Shown: one piece after another, positions 1 to 11,431 of the stretch
Layout: each line of letters begins with the position of its first letter
Numbering within the stretch: the stretch's first letter is position 1
From: Arenicola marina
Taxonomy: Eukaryota; Annelida; Polychaeta; Arenicolidae
DNA: 64,000 nt
Assembly (NCBI GenBank): GCA_964019135.1
Contig: OZ025250.1
Span: 53,381,357 to 53,445,356 of the forward strand
Reading direction: 5' to 3'
Notes under the pieces: generated by a model
What the model was told of the DNA's origin: nothing
Seen by the model: only the letters and a program-made list of their open reading frames with translations
Database searches by the model: none
Program-made: the position numbers and the translations under genes

Positions 1-1350
1 AGAATGACATTTGTCAATGCTTTGGAGTAAACCCTATACCCCCCCCCCCGTCGTAATAATTTTGGAGAATTCTACCTGGGCAAAGTGGATCCCCTCGCCC
101 TCATCCGCACGCCCCGCCCCCCGTTATATGCACAACTATTCCATAATAAATTGCCCCTAAGCTTTGACTATCCCTATTATCACGCTATGATCTACTTGAA
201 GCTTCTTATTACAAAACAACCAACCAACGCAAGTACGAGTATAGTATAGTAGCCGCTACCAGAAGAAATTGGCAGGCTACCTACTTATAGCCACCTGAGA
301 CTACACATTGTACGTGTTTAACGAATACTTACTGTTATTTCTATATTTACTTTGAACCTGATGGCCTTGAAAACTCAATAAACTCACGCTCATAAAGAGT
401 ATTTTTCTGGGTCATAAATATGCAAATATATAGCTTTCAGGTAAACACGTTTCTTTCTAAGGATGCTCAGCCTACATTGACCCCTTTTACTCGAATCTGG
501 GACAGAGGCGCATGATAGGCAATTTTGGTGTCTTAGGCAAGCTGTGCGCACACTGAAGTTAAATTAGACCAAGAAACTACCCAGGGACAATCAAATGGGG
601 ATACATCAAACTGATTATGTATGTGTGTTGTGTATGGGTAAGTGTTACCCAAATGTGACGCAGGGGTTCACATGCAGTAAACCCTTAGTGATATATTGCT
701 TAATGATACCTGACTAGAACGTGATATCGTATTTCCCCTGTCAATCGAGATTACGGTTTATTTATCCTCATGAAGCGTAATAAATTGTTATTAACTCGAC
801 ACCCCCCCCCCCCCCCCCATCCCCCGATCCTCTACCGTCTGCCATTCCCTTCACGACCATGACATACGAAGTGTTCACGGAGTGTTTTGGTGTTCAAACC
901 ACGCTTTCATATCGGCAAAACATGCATTTACACAGCATCTGCCATGCCTTCTGAAGGTCATGACAAGCCAAACATTAACATGGTGATTTCTAGGCCTCTC
1001 TCGCTCATGATAAACCAATCATTCACACCATATGCCAATATCGCATCTCTTTAGAACAGATATTAAGCAAACTATAGCACTTTTACGTTTTTTTGTTATA
1101 GGCGTTGACCTTTGACCTTGGGAAGTCTGTAACGTGAAAATGGTAAAGGCTCGGACACACTACATTTCCATAAAAGTTGGTGAACGATGTCTGTTGGCGT
1201 TTGGACAGCAGGGGGTACGGAAGAAACGGGAAGTGCATACATACAAACATGGTTAAATGTAGATAGACCGACATAAGACGAAAATCGTTAGATTATTATA
1301 AGCTAAACCGACCGACGAAACACATTTTTTTGTCATAACAACATTGAAAT
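1..1350. other. No gene recognised; poly-C tracts and a dispersed-repeat fragment
   Basis: Two long C runs are present (about 41-51 and 802-819). From about 1200 to 1290 lies a minus-strand copy of a dispersed repeat whose core resembles GATTTTCGTCTTATGTCGG. Related copies occur near 4208-4330 and 48760-48810. Nothing else here is supported as coding. Confidence 0.5.
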
Positions 1351-1360
1351 CTGTTCTCAC

Positions 1361-1554
1361 CTCTCCTTGCAGGAGGCGCGTACAGCAATCTCCGCGGCAG
1401 TTAACATGGTGTCCACCTGAGCCATGACGTTAAAGAGGCCAAGGTCAAGACCGAAAGATAAGTTCAGCGTGGTGTAGGCTGACAAAACCATGTCCTTGAA
1501 CCTGTCACTGAACGCCTTGCTCGCTGCGTCCACTGTCTGACTTCCCTCTGCCAT
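1361..1554 (-). CDS. First coding exon of a Rv2258c-like SAM-dependent methyltransferase (partial gene)
   Basis: Read on the minus strand, the exon starts at the ATG ending at 1554 (MAEGSQTVDA...) and ends in ...SCKER just before a consensus donor, AG|GTGAG, at 1360. The stretch LGLFNVMAQ followed by LTAAEIAVRASCKER matches the N-terminal winged-helix dimerisation region of the metazoan Rv2258c-like methyltransferase family. There the usual pattern is a GLFDVMA motif, then EIA..A..KERYVREWL. The CKER/YVREW boundary is where the next exon would begin. No exon carrying that motif is visible between 1 and 1350, so the rest lies left of the window or is lost. A longer in-frame start at 1611 exists, but the 1554 ATG is where family similarity begins. 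The catalytic SAM-binding part is not in view, so the function rests on the N-terminus alone. Confidence 0.6.
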
Positions 1555-1884
1555 GGTCGGCTCGATTGGTTCTGTTCTGCCGTGAAAGAGGACACATGTG
1601 AAAAGGCTCACATAAGAGTTCTATACAAATGTTTTACAACTTCTGTATAGTGGCGTGAGAATATGGGATGTGGGGAAATGCAAGGGGGAATAGGGAAGGG
1701 TGGTAAAGTACTAGCCGTATAACGAACGTCATCAAAGCTTACAACCGGGTAAAGAAAATATGCGAAGGGGGGGGGGGTGCTAAAACCGTAACGACACTGT
1801 TCGTCGCCCCCTCCACTCCCCCTTACTCGGTACATCATTCATATGCAGGTTTCAGGTTTAAGGAATAAATATAACAAGGAACAG

Positions 1885-2039
1885 TATCAGTGTACCCATA
1901 CTTACATATGTATGTATGTGTGTATATACATATTGTATATATATATATACAATACAGATGAGTTCATATATACGATTGGCTACATAACACGCGAGCATAA
2001 ATATAATTAATACATAAATCCTGTATGGGTACACTGATA
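1885..2039. repeat. Small inverted-repeat element
   Basis: The 16-base arm tatcagtgtacccata (1885-1900) is exactly inverted at 2024-2039. The interior is AT-rich and contains a TATATA tract. It looks like a tiny MITE or a fold-back sequence. No target duplication was identified. Confidence 0.55.
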
Positions 2040-2464
2040 TATATTAATTAATACATAGTAAATCTACAAAATGAGGATTTGTGAACTAACAATCCAGTAT
2101 ATATATATGGTTGGATGCATATCGACATCGGGACTGTCAACATGGCGAATGGCCTACTAACTCACCTAAGCAAAAAACTCGTGCGCCCTCCTGGCTTACA
2201 CACAGCTCCTCTCCGGTTAGTTTAAAGGTGTGTGGGTTCTATACATGCTGCAGTGGATGAGTGTGGGCTGGTAACCTGACCTACTTGACTCAGTCGCTCA
2301 CACTCACCACTAGGCCCCCGACCATCCATCCCCCTCCCCCCCCCCCCCTCCCCCAACACACACACTTCAATCCTCCACCGCATGGCCTTATCACACGCTT
2401 CGTCAACCATGCCAGGAGTGAACACTGGTAAGTAACCTTGGCCTATGGCACACGAAATATGCAA

Positions 2465-2625
2465 AGTTGATTTGATTGGGTTTTCGCGGCACTTGCAGCC
2501 CGTAAGGGTATGTACCGTGCCATACTGGTTAAGTTTAATCTAAATAACTCAAGAATCAATATGAAAAGCCTGAAAGTATCAATAGATGTGAGCTTGTAGA
2601 TGAAACAATTTGCAAAAATGCGACA
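2465..2625 (-). mobile_element. 3' UTR remnant of an I/Nimb-like LINE
   Basis: This segment shares the 3'-terminal sequence seen at 3307, 9602 and 62939. The GATTTGATT tail is followed (plus strand) by CGGCAC, TGCAGCCCGTAAGG, CGTGCCATACTGGTT and TAAATAACTCAAGA. Only the last 160 or so bases of the element remain, so it is a strongly 5'-truncated insertion in minus orientation. Confidence 0.7.
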
Positions 2626-2999
2626 CATGCAAAAACAAATTATGGGCAGCTGTTTGCAAGTACTTTACGGATATCGCCACATACGTTATAGGTGTAACGG
2701 GGTAAAATATCCTTCCCGCCACCATCAACCTGTATTTTGTGTATCCGAGTCAACACACTTACCTTTTGTATTTAGTTGAAATCATGCCAGTATCTATCCA
2801 TTTAGTATTCTCATGTTTTGTCAGTCTTAAACGATTTGTTTTGGAGTCTGCCGCCAGGTGGTTTTTGTTTGTACACGGGTCCAAAGCGTCATGATTAGGT
2901 CAGAGTAGAGTATGTCGGAGGTTCGTTTCCTCCGAATAAAAGCCGGTGCGCGCGGGTTTTTCTCGTCCCTCTCTCAACTCAGTTCTCACAGAACTGGGT

Positions 3000-3020
3000 A
3001 TGGCCGCCACAAAGGCTCCA
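3000..3020 (+). CDS. Possible first coding exon (MAATKAP)
   Basis: An ATG in good context is followed by seven codons and then a consensus donor, CCA|GTAAGT, at 3021. No compatible second exon was found downstream, where LINE sequence begins at about 3307. If real, it could be the start of a gene whose remainder is displaced or further right. Weak evidence. Confidence 0.2.
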
Positions 3021-3306
3021 GTAAGTGGGAACCTTATCTTCGTGTGGCAGTGTGAGGCATGCCCGGATAGGGTCTTTTATAGGTACGTGTTGCATCTAAT
3101 TACCGTTGTACTGTTTAAGTGGTTCATTTTATGTGTGACTTATAGCATTAAGAGCAAGGGCTAGTCATGGGCCGAAAATTAGCCATCGACAGAATTTGTT
3201 TAAACTTGGCACTCGGTTAGTATAATATCTCTTTAGTTGATTTAAGCAATAAAACACAAATGGTACCCCTAATCATCATGATCAAGCAAGCCCTAAACTG
3301 GATGAA

Positions 3307-4203
3307 TTATGATTTGATTTGATTTGATGGGGGCTTAACGGCACTTTCAGCCCGTAAGGCTATATCGTGCCATACTGGTTCAGTTTAATCTAAATAACTC
3401 AAGAGTCAAAACTAAAACCCTGAAAGCATCAATACATATGAACTTGTTGATAAAAAAATTGCAAAAATGATAAAGGGTCAAATAGATATGAATAAAACCC
3501 TGAATGCAATTAATGTGGAAACGATCAATAGATTAATAAAATCCTAAGGACATCAAGTAACGTGATTGAGTAGATCGTTTTAAAAGCATGAAAGTAAAGA
3601 ATGTTGAAACGAAAAAGTCATTAGGTTGTCAGAATATAAAACCATGAATGTTGGTATCGATGTTGGTTTTAAAAAAACCAAGCTTTCGCGATAGTTTAAA
3701 ATCTTTTGATGGGGCACAGTATTAAACAGGTCTTGAATCCGTTGCTTGGCAATGTTCATCCCTAGTTTGTTGGAAGTCAACGCACCTCAACAGAATGTGC
3801 TCCACTGACAGGGGTTCCTGACAGGGAACACATTCCGGAGGTGGTTCTCCTTTGAGCAGATAGCCATGGGTGAGGTCAGTATGTCCAATTCGGAGTCTCC
3901 GAATGACAACATCCTTCCGCCTACCGCGGATTCGTGGCAGTTCAGCAGGCTGAAGCCGTTGTAGTTTGTTTTTGTTGTAAGATTCTTCGTCCCAGGACGA
4001 CTGCATAGGTTCTTTTATTTCATTTTGGATGTACGGCTTCAAGTCCGAGTATGGAAACTGGACTGGAAGGACGTCGTCATTCAGAGCCTCTTTGGCGGCA
4101 ACGTCTGCTAGACTATTGCCCTCTATACCTGTATGGCTAGGGACGCAGCAGAACAATACCGCCTTCCCATTGCATATCAAATTATGGCACTTTATAAGTA
4201 TAT
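3307..4203 (-). pseudogene. 3' half of an I/Nimb-like LINE (RNase H end plus 3' UTR)
   Basis: Minus-strand reading from 4203 gives the end of an RNase HI domain (PSHTGIEGNSLADVAAKEA, carrying the last catalytic Asp). A cysteine-histidine motif follows (CVPCQ...VEHILLRC), as is common at the C-terminus of RNase H-bearing I/Nimb/Jockey-type LINEs. The 3' UTR then ends in a (AAATC)n-type tail at about 3307. The coding part begins abruptly at ILIKCH. In the fuller copy at 9602-11425 the residues just before this point are those found at the end of the fragment at 6198-6996, so the two fragments look like one interrupted element. Confidence 0.8.
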
Positions 4204-6197
4204 GACGATTTTTTTTAATTTTCGTCAAATGTGGGTCGGTCGTGTTTGTTTGTCTGTTTCTATATATATATTATGACGAAAATTCGTCATATGTCAGTTG
4301 GTCGTGTTTGTAAATTTGTATGTCTGTTTCACGAAAAAACGGGAAGTCTTCTTGTGACCTAACGGCTGCATACATCGGTTCGCAGTCTTTAGTAGCTAAT
4401 AGCTAGGCAATAGAGCTACATCATCCTCGTCACCCAGGTTAAAAGGTCAAAGGTCAAGGTTAGCGATTTTTTGAAAAAAAAACTAAAAACGCTTATATTT
4501 CCGTTAATATTGATGCTAGAGATATCTGGCCAGTTTCAAAATGTGCTAGCATTTAAGGCGTAAATTTCAGGTATTGTTTACCTTTTGATGCGTAACACTA
4601 ATTTTCGAGTAAACTGAGGTCATAAGTTTTGTGGAAAACGCACTAAATGATCTCTGTCAGTTTGTTCGCTTTTGGGCACATTTGCCATCGAGCTATTGCT
4701 ATGATGTTCTAATATGCCATAGAAATATGAATTGAGATGAATTGTGTCGAAATTTTAAATTTTCTGATGCGTCCCGTGACGTCACGATGACGTCATTTTT
4801 GGTACTTAAAAGAATCGTCAAAAATCAGAAAAAAATCCCCAAAATGAGAGAGTAGCATCATATTGTAGGAAAAGTAGTTCCTCGTATAGCTGCAAACTAA
4901 AAACAATGTGTTCCTATCTTACTTCCGGTTCCAGGGCCGACGGCATTTCTCTATGGGACTTCTCATGTTAAAGGGCTGTATCTTCAGGCTGGGAAATTTT
5001 TTTTGTCGTGTATATCACAAATGCCTCAATCAAGGGACACCAGGATTTTTCCCTTAGTTAAACATGATACATACTAGCCTCGATGCTTACCGCATGCGAT
5101 TGGATTAAATAGTGACGTCACAGGATTTTTTTTTAAATTTGGCCAATGGTGAAAGATACGGCTTTTTGGGGTTAGCAGAGGCTCCCACGGGCGTCCTATT
5201 CAAGCCATCCCTTAATGCTTGCAGTTGTGGATGGATAATACTAAGCTGAGTCATAATCTGTCGACATGGTTCTATAGCCATATTACCTTTCGGTATATAG
5301 TCGAAATCATTTAACATGGGATCCAATGGGGAAAAATGAACCCGAGTGAATATGACCTACTTCCGCTCAAGCTATTTTAGTCTCCTTCACCACACATTGA
5401 GGTCATATCACCTTAAAGCAAGTTATAAGAAAAACACGGCGATCTCTGTATTACGTTTTGTTTCCATGGCAACGAGGCCACTGGCCTAATGATAAACATA
5501 CAGATTCTTGCCGTTAAAAGAAAAATCGTAAAAAAAATCAGATAAAAATGCTAAGTATGCGTCAAAAATGACGTCATAGATAACGTGCTCCTACGAAATG
5601 TTGGGTTTGCTTTATTTCCAGCCACTTTGGCAATAGCTGTAATAACCCGAGTTGATAAGTAGGTATATTAAAAAATAGAAGCCATCTTGAGCATTTTCGC
5701 GAACGTCAAATGACGTCATGTCACGTCACGATGACGTATTATTAGATAAAAAGTAAAATTCGTAGCGCCATTCATAATGAGTCAAGAAATCGCTCTTGAG
5801 AACAAAATATCATGCTCACTTAAACTCTAATATGGCATTAAATTGGCGGGCGGAAGATGCGTCACGTGACGTTATCGTTGCGTCACCGGCACAAACGACG
5901 GTTTTACCTGTAATTCCGTTAATATCGGTTAATTGTTCATTGCACAGTGCTCAAAAGGCACGAGCATTTGTAATACCATTCACTCAAGCCGCGGCCCTAA
6001 TTCCGAGGCCCCGTCACGACCTCAAAACGACGCTATTACATTCAATGTGAATTTCAAGCTGGGGGACCGAGCATATGTACTCAGTGTACTGCAAAATCTA
6101 AAAATGACCCTCATTCCCTTAATAATCATCGTGGACGGTCGTGGTTTAGATCAACATGTTCAGAAAGACACGCTCTTTGACGCAAAGTCAATTTTCA
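4204..6197. mobile_element. About 2 kb insertion splitting the LINE; probable non-autonomous element
   Basis: The two flanking LINE fragments abut in the reference copy at 9602-11425 with almost nothing missing, so this block is an insertion. Its ends are loosely inverted: plus-strand ATGACGATT..TTTTCGTCAAA at the left, and the reverse complement ATGATGATG..TTTGCGTCAAA at the right. It has no recognisable coding domain. It holds several TGACGTCA octamers (4777, 4788, 5113, 5569, 5711), the perfect palindrome tatgacgaaaattcgtcata near 4271-4290, and an AGGTCAAAGGTCAAGG stretch near 4444. The superfamily is unknown. Confidence 0.55.
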
Positions 6198-6996
6198 TCA
6201 TCATCAGTGTCCCACGGAGTTTGGTATTTTTGGTACTTTATTGCTTGGATACATGACAACGAATCTGAGTATATAATAAATTGGTCATGCATTGAGTTTT
6301 CGATATATTCACGTGCCATCATTAGAGCCACTGATTCGGCCGTGTATATAGAACATTGGTCTGGGAGGCTGTTGCTGCACTGATGTTCTCCAGCAACAGC
6401 TGCAACCGCCACCCTGTGGGAGTCATTTGAGCCATCTGTATATATAGGAAAATGGTTGGGAAGTTGACTGCGGATGACATATTTAAGTTCTATTGTGCTG
6501 GGTCAGTGTTTGATCTATTGCGAGTTGCAAGTTCTAAGAGAACTTTTTGAGTTTCCATTACCCATGGTGGGATTTCTGGGAGGTGCCAGGTTCGTATACT
6601 GTTGAAATTGGTATTGTACCTTGTCAAAAGATTATTGACTCGAATTCCAAAGGTGGATATTGCCTTTGGTTTGCTTCCAAATAGTGTTGTAAACTTTGGA
6701 TGGAATACGTCTTCAAAGGTAGGATTATTGGGATTTGTCTTCAGCTTAAGTGCGTATTGTAGTGCTAATTTATCTCTACGGTAGTATAGAGATGGCTCAG
6801 CAGACTCCACGTACAGGCTTTCCGCAGATGTGCGGAAAGCTCCCAGACATAAACGAAGTGCTTGGTTGTGCACAGGGTCCAGCATCTGCAAATATGATTT
6901 GCGTGCTGATCCGTAAATCATCGACCCATAATCCAGCCGTGACCGTATCAGGGCTCTGTAGATATTTAATAATGTCTCTCTTTCTGTTCCCTATTC
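6198..6996 (-). pseudogene. 5' half of the same interrupted I/Nimb-like LINE
   Basis: Minus-strand frames (6490-6921 and 6188-6412) give the region downstream of the reverse transcriptase (YGSARKSYLQMLDPVHNQA). The middle of RNase H follows (QCSIYTAESVALMMA and IIYSDSLSCIQAIKY). The frame changes between the two pieces and the 5' end stops inside the polymerase, so it is inactive. Residues stop at QTPWDT exactly where the fragment at 3307-4203 resumes. Confidence 0.8.
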
Positions 6997-7257
6997 CCAT
7001 GTATATGGAAGTCAAAGTTATGTTTATGACCCATGCATATGAGTAGTCTAATTAGTATTTATCAGCGATGCTACTCTGAGCCAATGTTTTCATGTAACTT
7101 TGGTTATTTTTATATTTTACTATTACAGTTTTTTCTTCGGACCCGAAAAAAAGTACATGTCAATGCCACTTTGCTGGGTTGTGTAAGTGCATCCGGAAAA
7201 CAGCCGAACAACACCCCTCCACCCCGTAACATGAGTATGTTTGTATTTTATTTGCAG

Positions 7258-7350
7258 AAGCAAAAGTCCTATGCCGGAAATTTGTATTGCCAATATTTCA
7301 CCAACACGGGACACCGAATGGCCTGTCAGGTGCTTGAAACTTACCACGCT
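7258..7350 (+). CDS. Possible internal exon, function unknown
   Basis: A 93-base open segment lies between a good acceptor (TTTATTTGCAG at 7257) and a donor (GCT|GTAAGG at 7351), reading KQKSYAGNLYCQYF... No family is recognised. It could be an exon of the same gene as the winged-helix exon at 9111, or chance. Confidence 0.2.
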
Positions 7351-9110
7351 GTAAGGAATCTCGTCCCCACTCCAGTAACTTATTGTTATCGATCATTCTA
7401 GGAGTTTAAGGGGTCTAGCTGACTAGCTGTATATCTGGGACCAAGTTACCATAATTAGTTTACTGAACTACGAAAACATGTGGCTATAAAGCCAGGATAA
7501 TGCACGAACCAATGAAATGCCACAAACTGCAAGGGGCACAAATAACGGACTACCTGCGTTACACCGTAAAGGTATCAGAGCTGGCCGAATGTTTTGAGTA
7601 GACCTCGGTCCTTCAGTATGACAGATTGTACCGGGAGATGCAGGCCGCCCAACACTTCCCAGGGCACGGACTCGGCCCACATGTACAGGCTCCACCTCCA
7701 GTCGAAGGCACGACGCGCACCGTCACTCGCCATGAACCGTAGCCAGTCTGCTCGGCAAGGCCGGCCACGTCAAACGGACCTGACCGACTCCAAGTCCGGC
7801 AGGGAAATCTGCAGGGAAGTCCGGCAGGGAAATCTGCAGGGAAGTCCGGCAGGGAAATAACAATGCCCTCCACGCCTCCCCTCACCCCCCAAGATCAGCG
7901 GCTCCGCATCCTCTTCATCTATCTCCCGCATCCGGAAGCACCGCCCCAACCTTACAACGTCTCTATATGTCCCACCCGACAACGCGCACGCCGCATCCTT
8001 CTTCCATTATTGTCCCAACTGTCCTCCATCCCCACTACCCCACTCTCTTCGTTCCCAAAACGTTTCATTTCGGGTTTCGCCCTTGCCGGCTGTTCATAGC
8101 GACCGGAGTCAGCTGACTTACGTACCCGGCGCCGCTGTACTCGCAGGCTGTTTGCTTGGCCGCCCAGACATATGCTGAGGCATGAAGCGGAAGTGGCATT
8201 AGGCGGCGTGGAGAGACAACCACGTGTTGCACATACACCGAGAGACGCTGGGTGAATCACTAACAACCGCGACCACGTGGGCTCAAAACTCGGTCAAATG
8301 TCGTCTCCTCGTGTCTACTCGGGTCCTTTACAGCATTAGCTGAGCTTAAAGCTGTCAACCGTCACATTTTCAATGAGATAATATACATTGGGCCCTGTAC
8401 CGGGACCGTAGACTGGACGCAACCTTTCCAAGTAGTGATTTGCGCCGTTTGAAAAGTAGGTCACTCGTTGACCAACATTGTATCTGTAGCTAATCTGCTA
8501 ATGGCGCACTGCTCGTCCATTTCCTATTCACGTAGGGCGCATTTGTTTAGTTCGTGATCGTTAAATTTGCTCGGAGACAGGATATTTGTTGGACAGTCTC
8601 CAGTACATGCGAGGTTTGTCGACCGTGATATGTTAGTTTGCAAATATAATTATATGTTGGGACGAAGTGGTTGAGAAGTGGCGTACTCAATAGATTGTGA
8701 GTTGACACATCGTACTAGTGTCTGGGATCGTTTCCACCGTTGATCTCATGTGTGCGCCAAGACAGCATAAAACGCTGCCATACTGATATGTCACCAATTT
8801 TGTAAAAAAAAAAAGTGCTGGACAAATTGTTTGCTTTGTTTTAGTGTTTGCGCTTAAGGAGTGCATGTCTCTCCTTAGCTTTAACTTGAACTTACGTTTT
8901 TGACGGGGTACTGCACAAGAATGTTCCCATGTATTATATTTGTACCAGGCAAGCAATGTCTTACTTATTATCCTTGTTTTATACGTAATCGTAAACTTAA
9001 AGGGCTTATGTTTGAATTTATTTTGAATGCCGCTTAAATGCGATATTAGCCGATTTTATTGCGTATTATTATGTATTTATGTTTGCTTTCCTTTCTTTGT
9101 AGGCGCATAG
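7351..9110. other. No gene recognised; GC-rich stretch with short tandem repeat
   Basis: From about 7600 to 8300 the sequence is GC-rich and open in several frames, without a recognisable domain. A 25-base unit beginning aagtccggcagggaaatc is repeated nearly three times at 7792-7858. The remainder is AT-rich and featureless. Confidence 0.4.
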
Positions 9111-9603
9111 TTCGATGTCGCCCTGAAAGAAGAGTTTCGAGTAGTTGGCAGGAAGCTTTACTACCAAAGCAACAGAAGACGTGGCTCTTCTGCTCTTTCG
9201 TGCAGAGCGGATATTTTTCTGCTGCTATTTCGCCGAGAGCTCTTGGATTCCAAGAGGTCGGATGAGCCAGGTCACAAGGCCATGTTGTAATTTCTGGAGG
9301 TGCTGATAAGTAACAATGGGCCACTGACCATTTCGCAGCTGGCAGGTCGCTTTGGCAACAGGAATTTTACGGCTGAGATGCGGGCCGCCGCCGGGGGCAA
9401 CGAGGTGGGGCTTAAGATATTTTTGCTTAAGCACTCGTTTCTGTTCACCGTCAAGGACAACATGGTGTCGCTGTTTTACGAAAAAGAAGGTGGAGATTCA
9501 GACAGCGACAGCAGTCGCTCTTCCTCCACGCCGACGGTGCGCCCCCTGCCGGACATTTCCGCCGAGATGGACGCGGTCCAGTTCTTTCAGGGGAAGCTGG
9601 TGA
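9111..9603 (+). pseudogene. Winged-helix (LOTUS/egalitarian-like?) exon with a premature stop, abutting a LINE
   Basis: After an acceptor-like TTTCTTTGTAGGCGCATAG (AG at 9110) one frame reads FDVALKEEFRVVGRKLYY... to HKAML, then TAA at 9288-9290. In the same frame it resumes FLEVLISNNGPLTISQLAGR ... GGNEVGLKIFLLKH ... VKDNMVSLF, then an acidic serine-rich tail. The pattern of leucines, GPLTISQL, GLK.FL and a closing F.V....VSL resembles the small winged-helix domains of the LOTUS/OST-HTH and egalitarian/EXD1 type. The family call is tentative. Reading continues to GKL at 9603, where the LINE 3' tail begins, so the exon is cut by the insertion. If 9300 were the true exon start, the stop would be irrelevant. 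Confidence 0.4.
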
Positions 9604-11425
9604 TTTGATTTGATTTGATTGGGGCTTAACGGCACTTTCAGCCTGGAAGGCTATATCGTGCCATATTGGTTTACGGTTATTCTAAATAACTCAAGAGTCA
9701 ATATTAAAACCCCGAAAATCAATACATGTGATATGAATAAAACCATGAATGCAGTCTTTGTGGAATCGATTAATAGATTAATAAAACTCTGAGGATATCA
9801 AGTAATATCATTGAGCAGATCGTCATAAAACCATGAAAGTGAAGAATGGTGAAACAATAAAGACAATAAATTGTCAGAATATAAAACCATGAGTTGGTTT
9901 TTAAAACCAAACTGTTGAGATTAATAATTACAGCAAAATGCACGGTTTGGCAGTAAACGTTGAATATATCATATGCATTTGACTAGATTTATTGCAGATA
10001 AATAATCTAAAATCTTTTGCTGTGGTATATTATTGAATAGTTCTTCCATAGTTTCTGCTCTATAATATTGATCCCTTGTTTGTTGAAAGTCAACACACCT
10101 CAACAGCATGTGCTCCACAGTTAGGGGTTCCTGACAGGGAACACATTCGGGAGGTGGTTCTCCTTTGAGGCGGTAGCAATGGGTAAGGCTTTTCCGGATT
10201 CTTGGCCGTTTGGTACCCACAGTAGGCTGAAGCCGTTGCAATTTGTTGGAGGATTGCCCGTCCCAGGACGACTGCCAATTTTTAGTAATTTCATTTTGGA
10301 TGTACGGCTTCAAGTCCGAGTATGGAAACTGGACTGGAAGGACGTCGTCATTTAGAGCTTCTTTGGCGGCAGTGTCTGCTAGACTGTTGCCCTCTATGCC
10401 TATATGGCTAGGGATCCAGCAGAACACTACCGCCTTTCCATTGCATATTAAGTCATGACATTTTATGAGTATATCTTGTATTAAGGGATTTTCATATTTC
10501 CGATATTTTATGGCTTGTATACAAGATAATGAATCTGAGTATATGATAAAGTTGTCATGAAGTGATTGTTCTACATATTCAAGTGCCATCATTAGAGCCA
10601 CCGCTTCCGCGGCGTATATCGAGCATTGGTCTGGGAGGCGGTTGCTGCACTGGTGTTCACCAGCCACAGCTGCAGCGGCCACCCTGTGGGAGTCTTTTGA
10701 GCCATCGGTATATATAGAGAAATGGTTGGGGTGTTGATTGTGAATAGTATGTTTAAGTTCTATAAATTGTGATGGGTCTGTGTCAGATTTGTTGTAAGTT
10801 GCTAGTTCTAACAGAACTTTTGGAGATTCCATTTCCCATGGTGGGATTTCTGGAAGGTGCCGTATATCGTTGAAATTGATATTGTATCTTGTCAAAAGGT
10901 TATTGACTCGAATTCCAAAGGTCGGTATTGTCTTCGGTTTGTTTTCAAATAGTGTTGTAAACTTTGGATGGAATACGTCTTCAAAGGTAGGATTATTGGG
11001 ATTTGTCTTCAGCTTAAGCGCGTATTGTAGTGTTAATTTACGTCTACGGTAGTATAGAGATGGCTCAACAGATTCCATGTACAGGCCTTCCGCAGGAGAT
11101 GTGCGCAAAGCTCCCAGATATAAACAAAGTGCTTGGTTGTGCACTGGGTCCAGCATCTGCAAACATGATTTGCGTACGGACCCGTAAATCACCGACCCAT
11201 AATCCAGCCGTGGCCGAATCAGGACTCTGTAGATATTTAATAATGTCTCACTTTCTGTTCCCCATTCTGTATTAGATAGCACTTTAATTATACTAAGTGC
11301 TTTGGTACATTTCTGTTTTAATTGTTTGATATGGAGTTTAAAAATCAGTTTTTTATCGAATAAAAGGCCGAGAATTGTTGTTTCTGGCACAACTGGCATT
11401 TGGTCCCCATTCAGTTTAAGTCATT
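9602..11425 (-). mobile_element. Best-preserved I/Nimb-like LINE copy (5'-truncated)
   Basis: The element is in minus orientation: a GATTTGATTTGATTT tail at 9602, 3' UTR to about 9968, a long ORF at 9969-11399, and 5' truncation at about 11425. It serves as the reference for the fragments at 3307-6996. No target-site duplication was found between the two flanks. Confidence 0.85.
9969..11399 (-). CDS. LINE ORF2 C-terminal part: RT thumb, RNase HI, Cys-His motif (476 codons)
   Basis: This is the C-terminal part of a retrotransposon polyprotein. Residues 1-150 cover the end of the reverse transcriptase (ILGLLFDKKLIFKLHI, RPRLDYGSVIYGS). Residues of roughly 230-345 form RNase HI with all four acidic positions visible: IYTDGSKDS, AAEAVALMMALE, IIYSDSLS and IEGNSLADTAAKEA. 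A CVPCQEPLTVEHMLLRC motif follows. Endonuclease and RT palm are missing, so it cannot act on its own. The reading frame is uninterrupted for 476 codons, which suggests a younger insertion than the split copy. The RNase H and the 3' (AAATC)n-type tail point to the I/Nimb side of the Jockey superfamily; exact clade not decided. Confidence 0.85.
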   Translation of the reverse strand: MPVVPETTILGLLFDKKLIFKLHIKQLKQKCTKALSIIKVLSNTEWGTESETLLNIYRVLIRPRLDYGSVIYGSVRKSCLQMLDPVHNQALCLYLGALRTSPAEGLYMESVEPSLYYRRRKLTLQYALKLKTNPNNPTFEDVFHPKFTTLFENKPKTIPTFGIRVNNLLTRYNINFNDIRHLPEIPPWEMESPKVLLELATYNKSDTDPSQFIELKHTIHNQHPNHFSIYTDGSKDSHRVAAAAVAGEHQCSNRLPDQCSIYAAEAVALMMALEYVEQSLHDNFIIYSDSLSCIQAIKYRKYENPLIQDILIKCHDLICNGKAVVFCWIPSHIGIEGNSLADTAAKEALNDDVLPVQFPYSDLKPYIQNEITKNWQSSWDGQSSNKLQRLQPTVGTKRPRIRKSLTHCYRLKGEPPPECVPCQEPLTVEHMLLRCVDFQQTRDQYYRAETMEELFNNIPQQKILDYLSAINLVKCI

Positions 11426-11431
11426 TGTAGT

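Noticed and set aside
7033..7401. 122-codon plus-strand ORF
   Set aside because: The first two thirds look non-coding and AT-rich. Only the segment 7258-7350 has splice-like borders, and it is listed separately at low confidence.
9969..11399. Host RNase H-type gene
   Set aside because: The adjoining RT thumb, C-terminal Cys-His motif, LINE-type 3' tail and other copies in the window show it is retrotransposon-derived.
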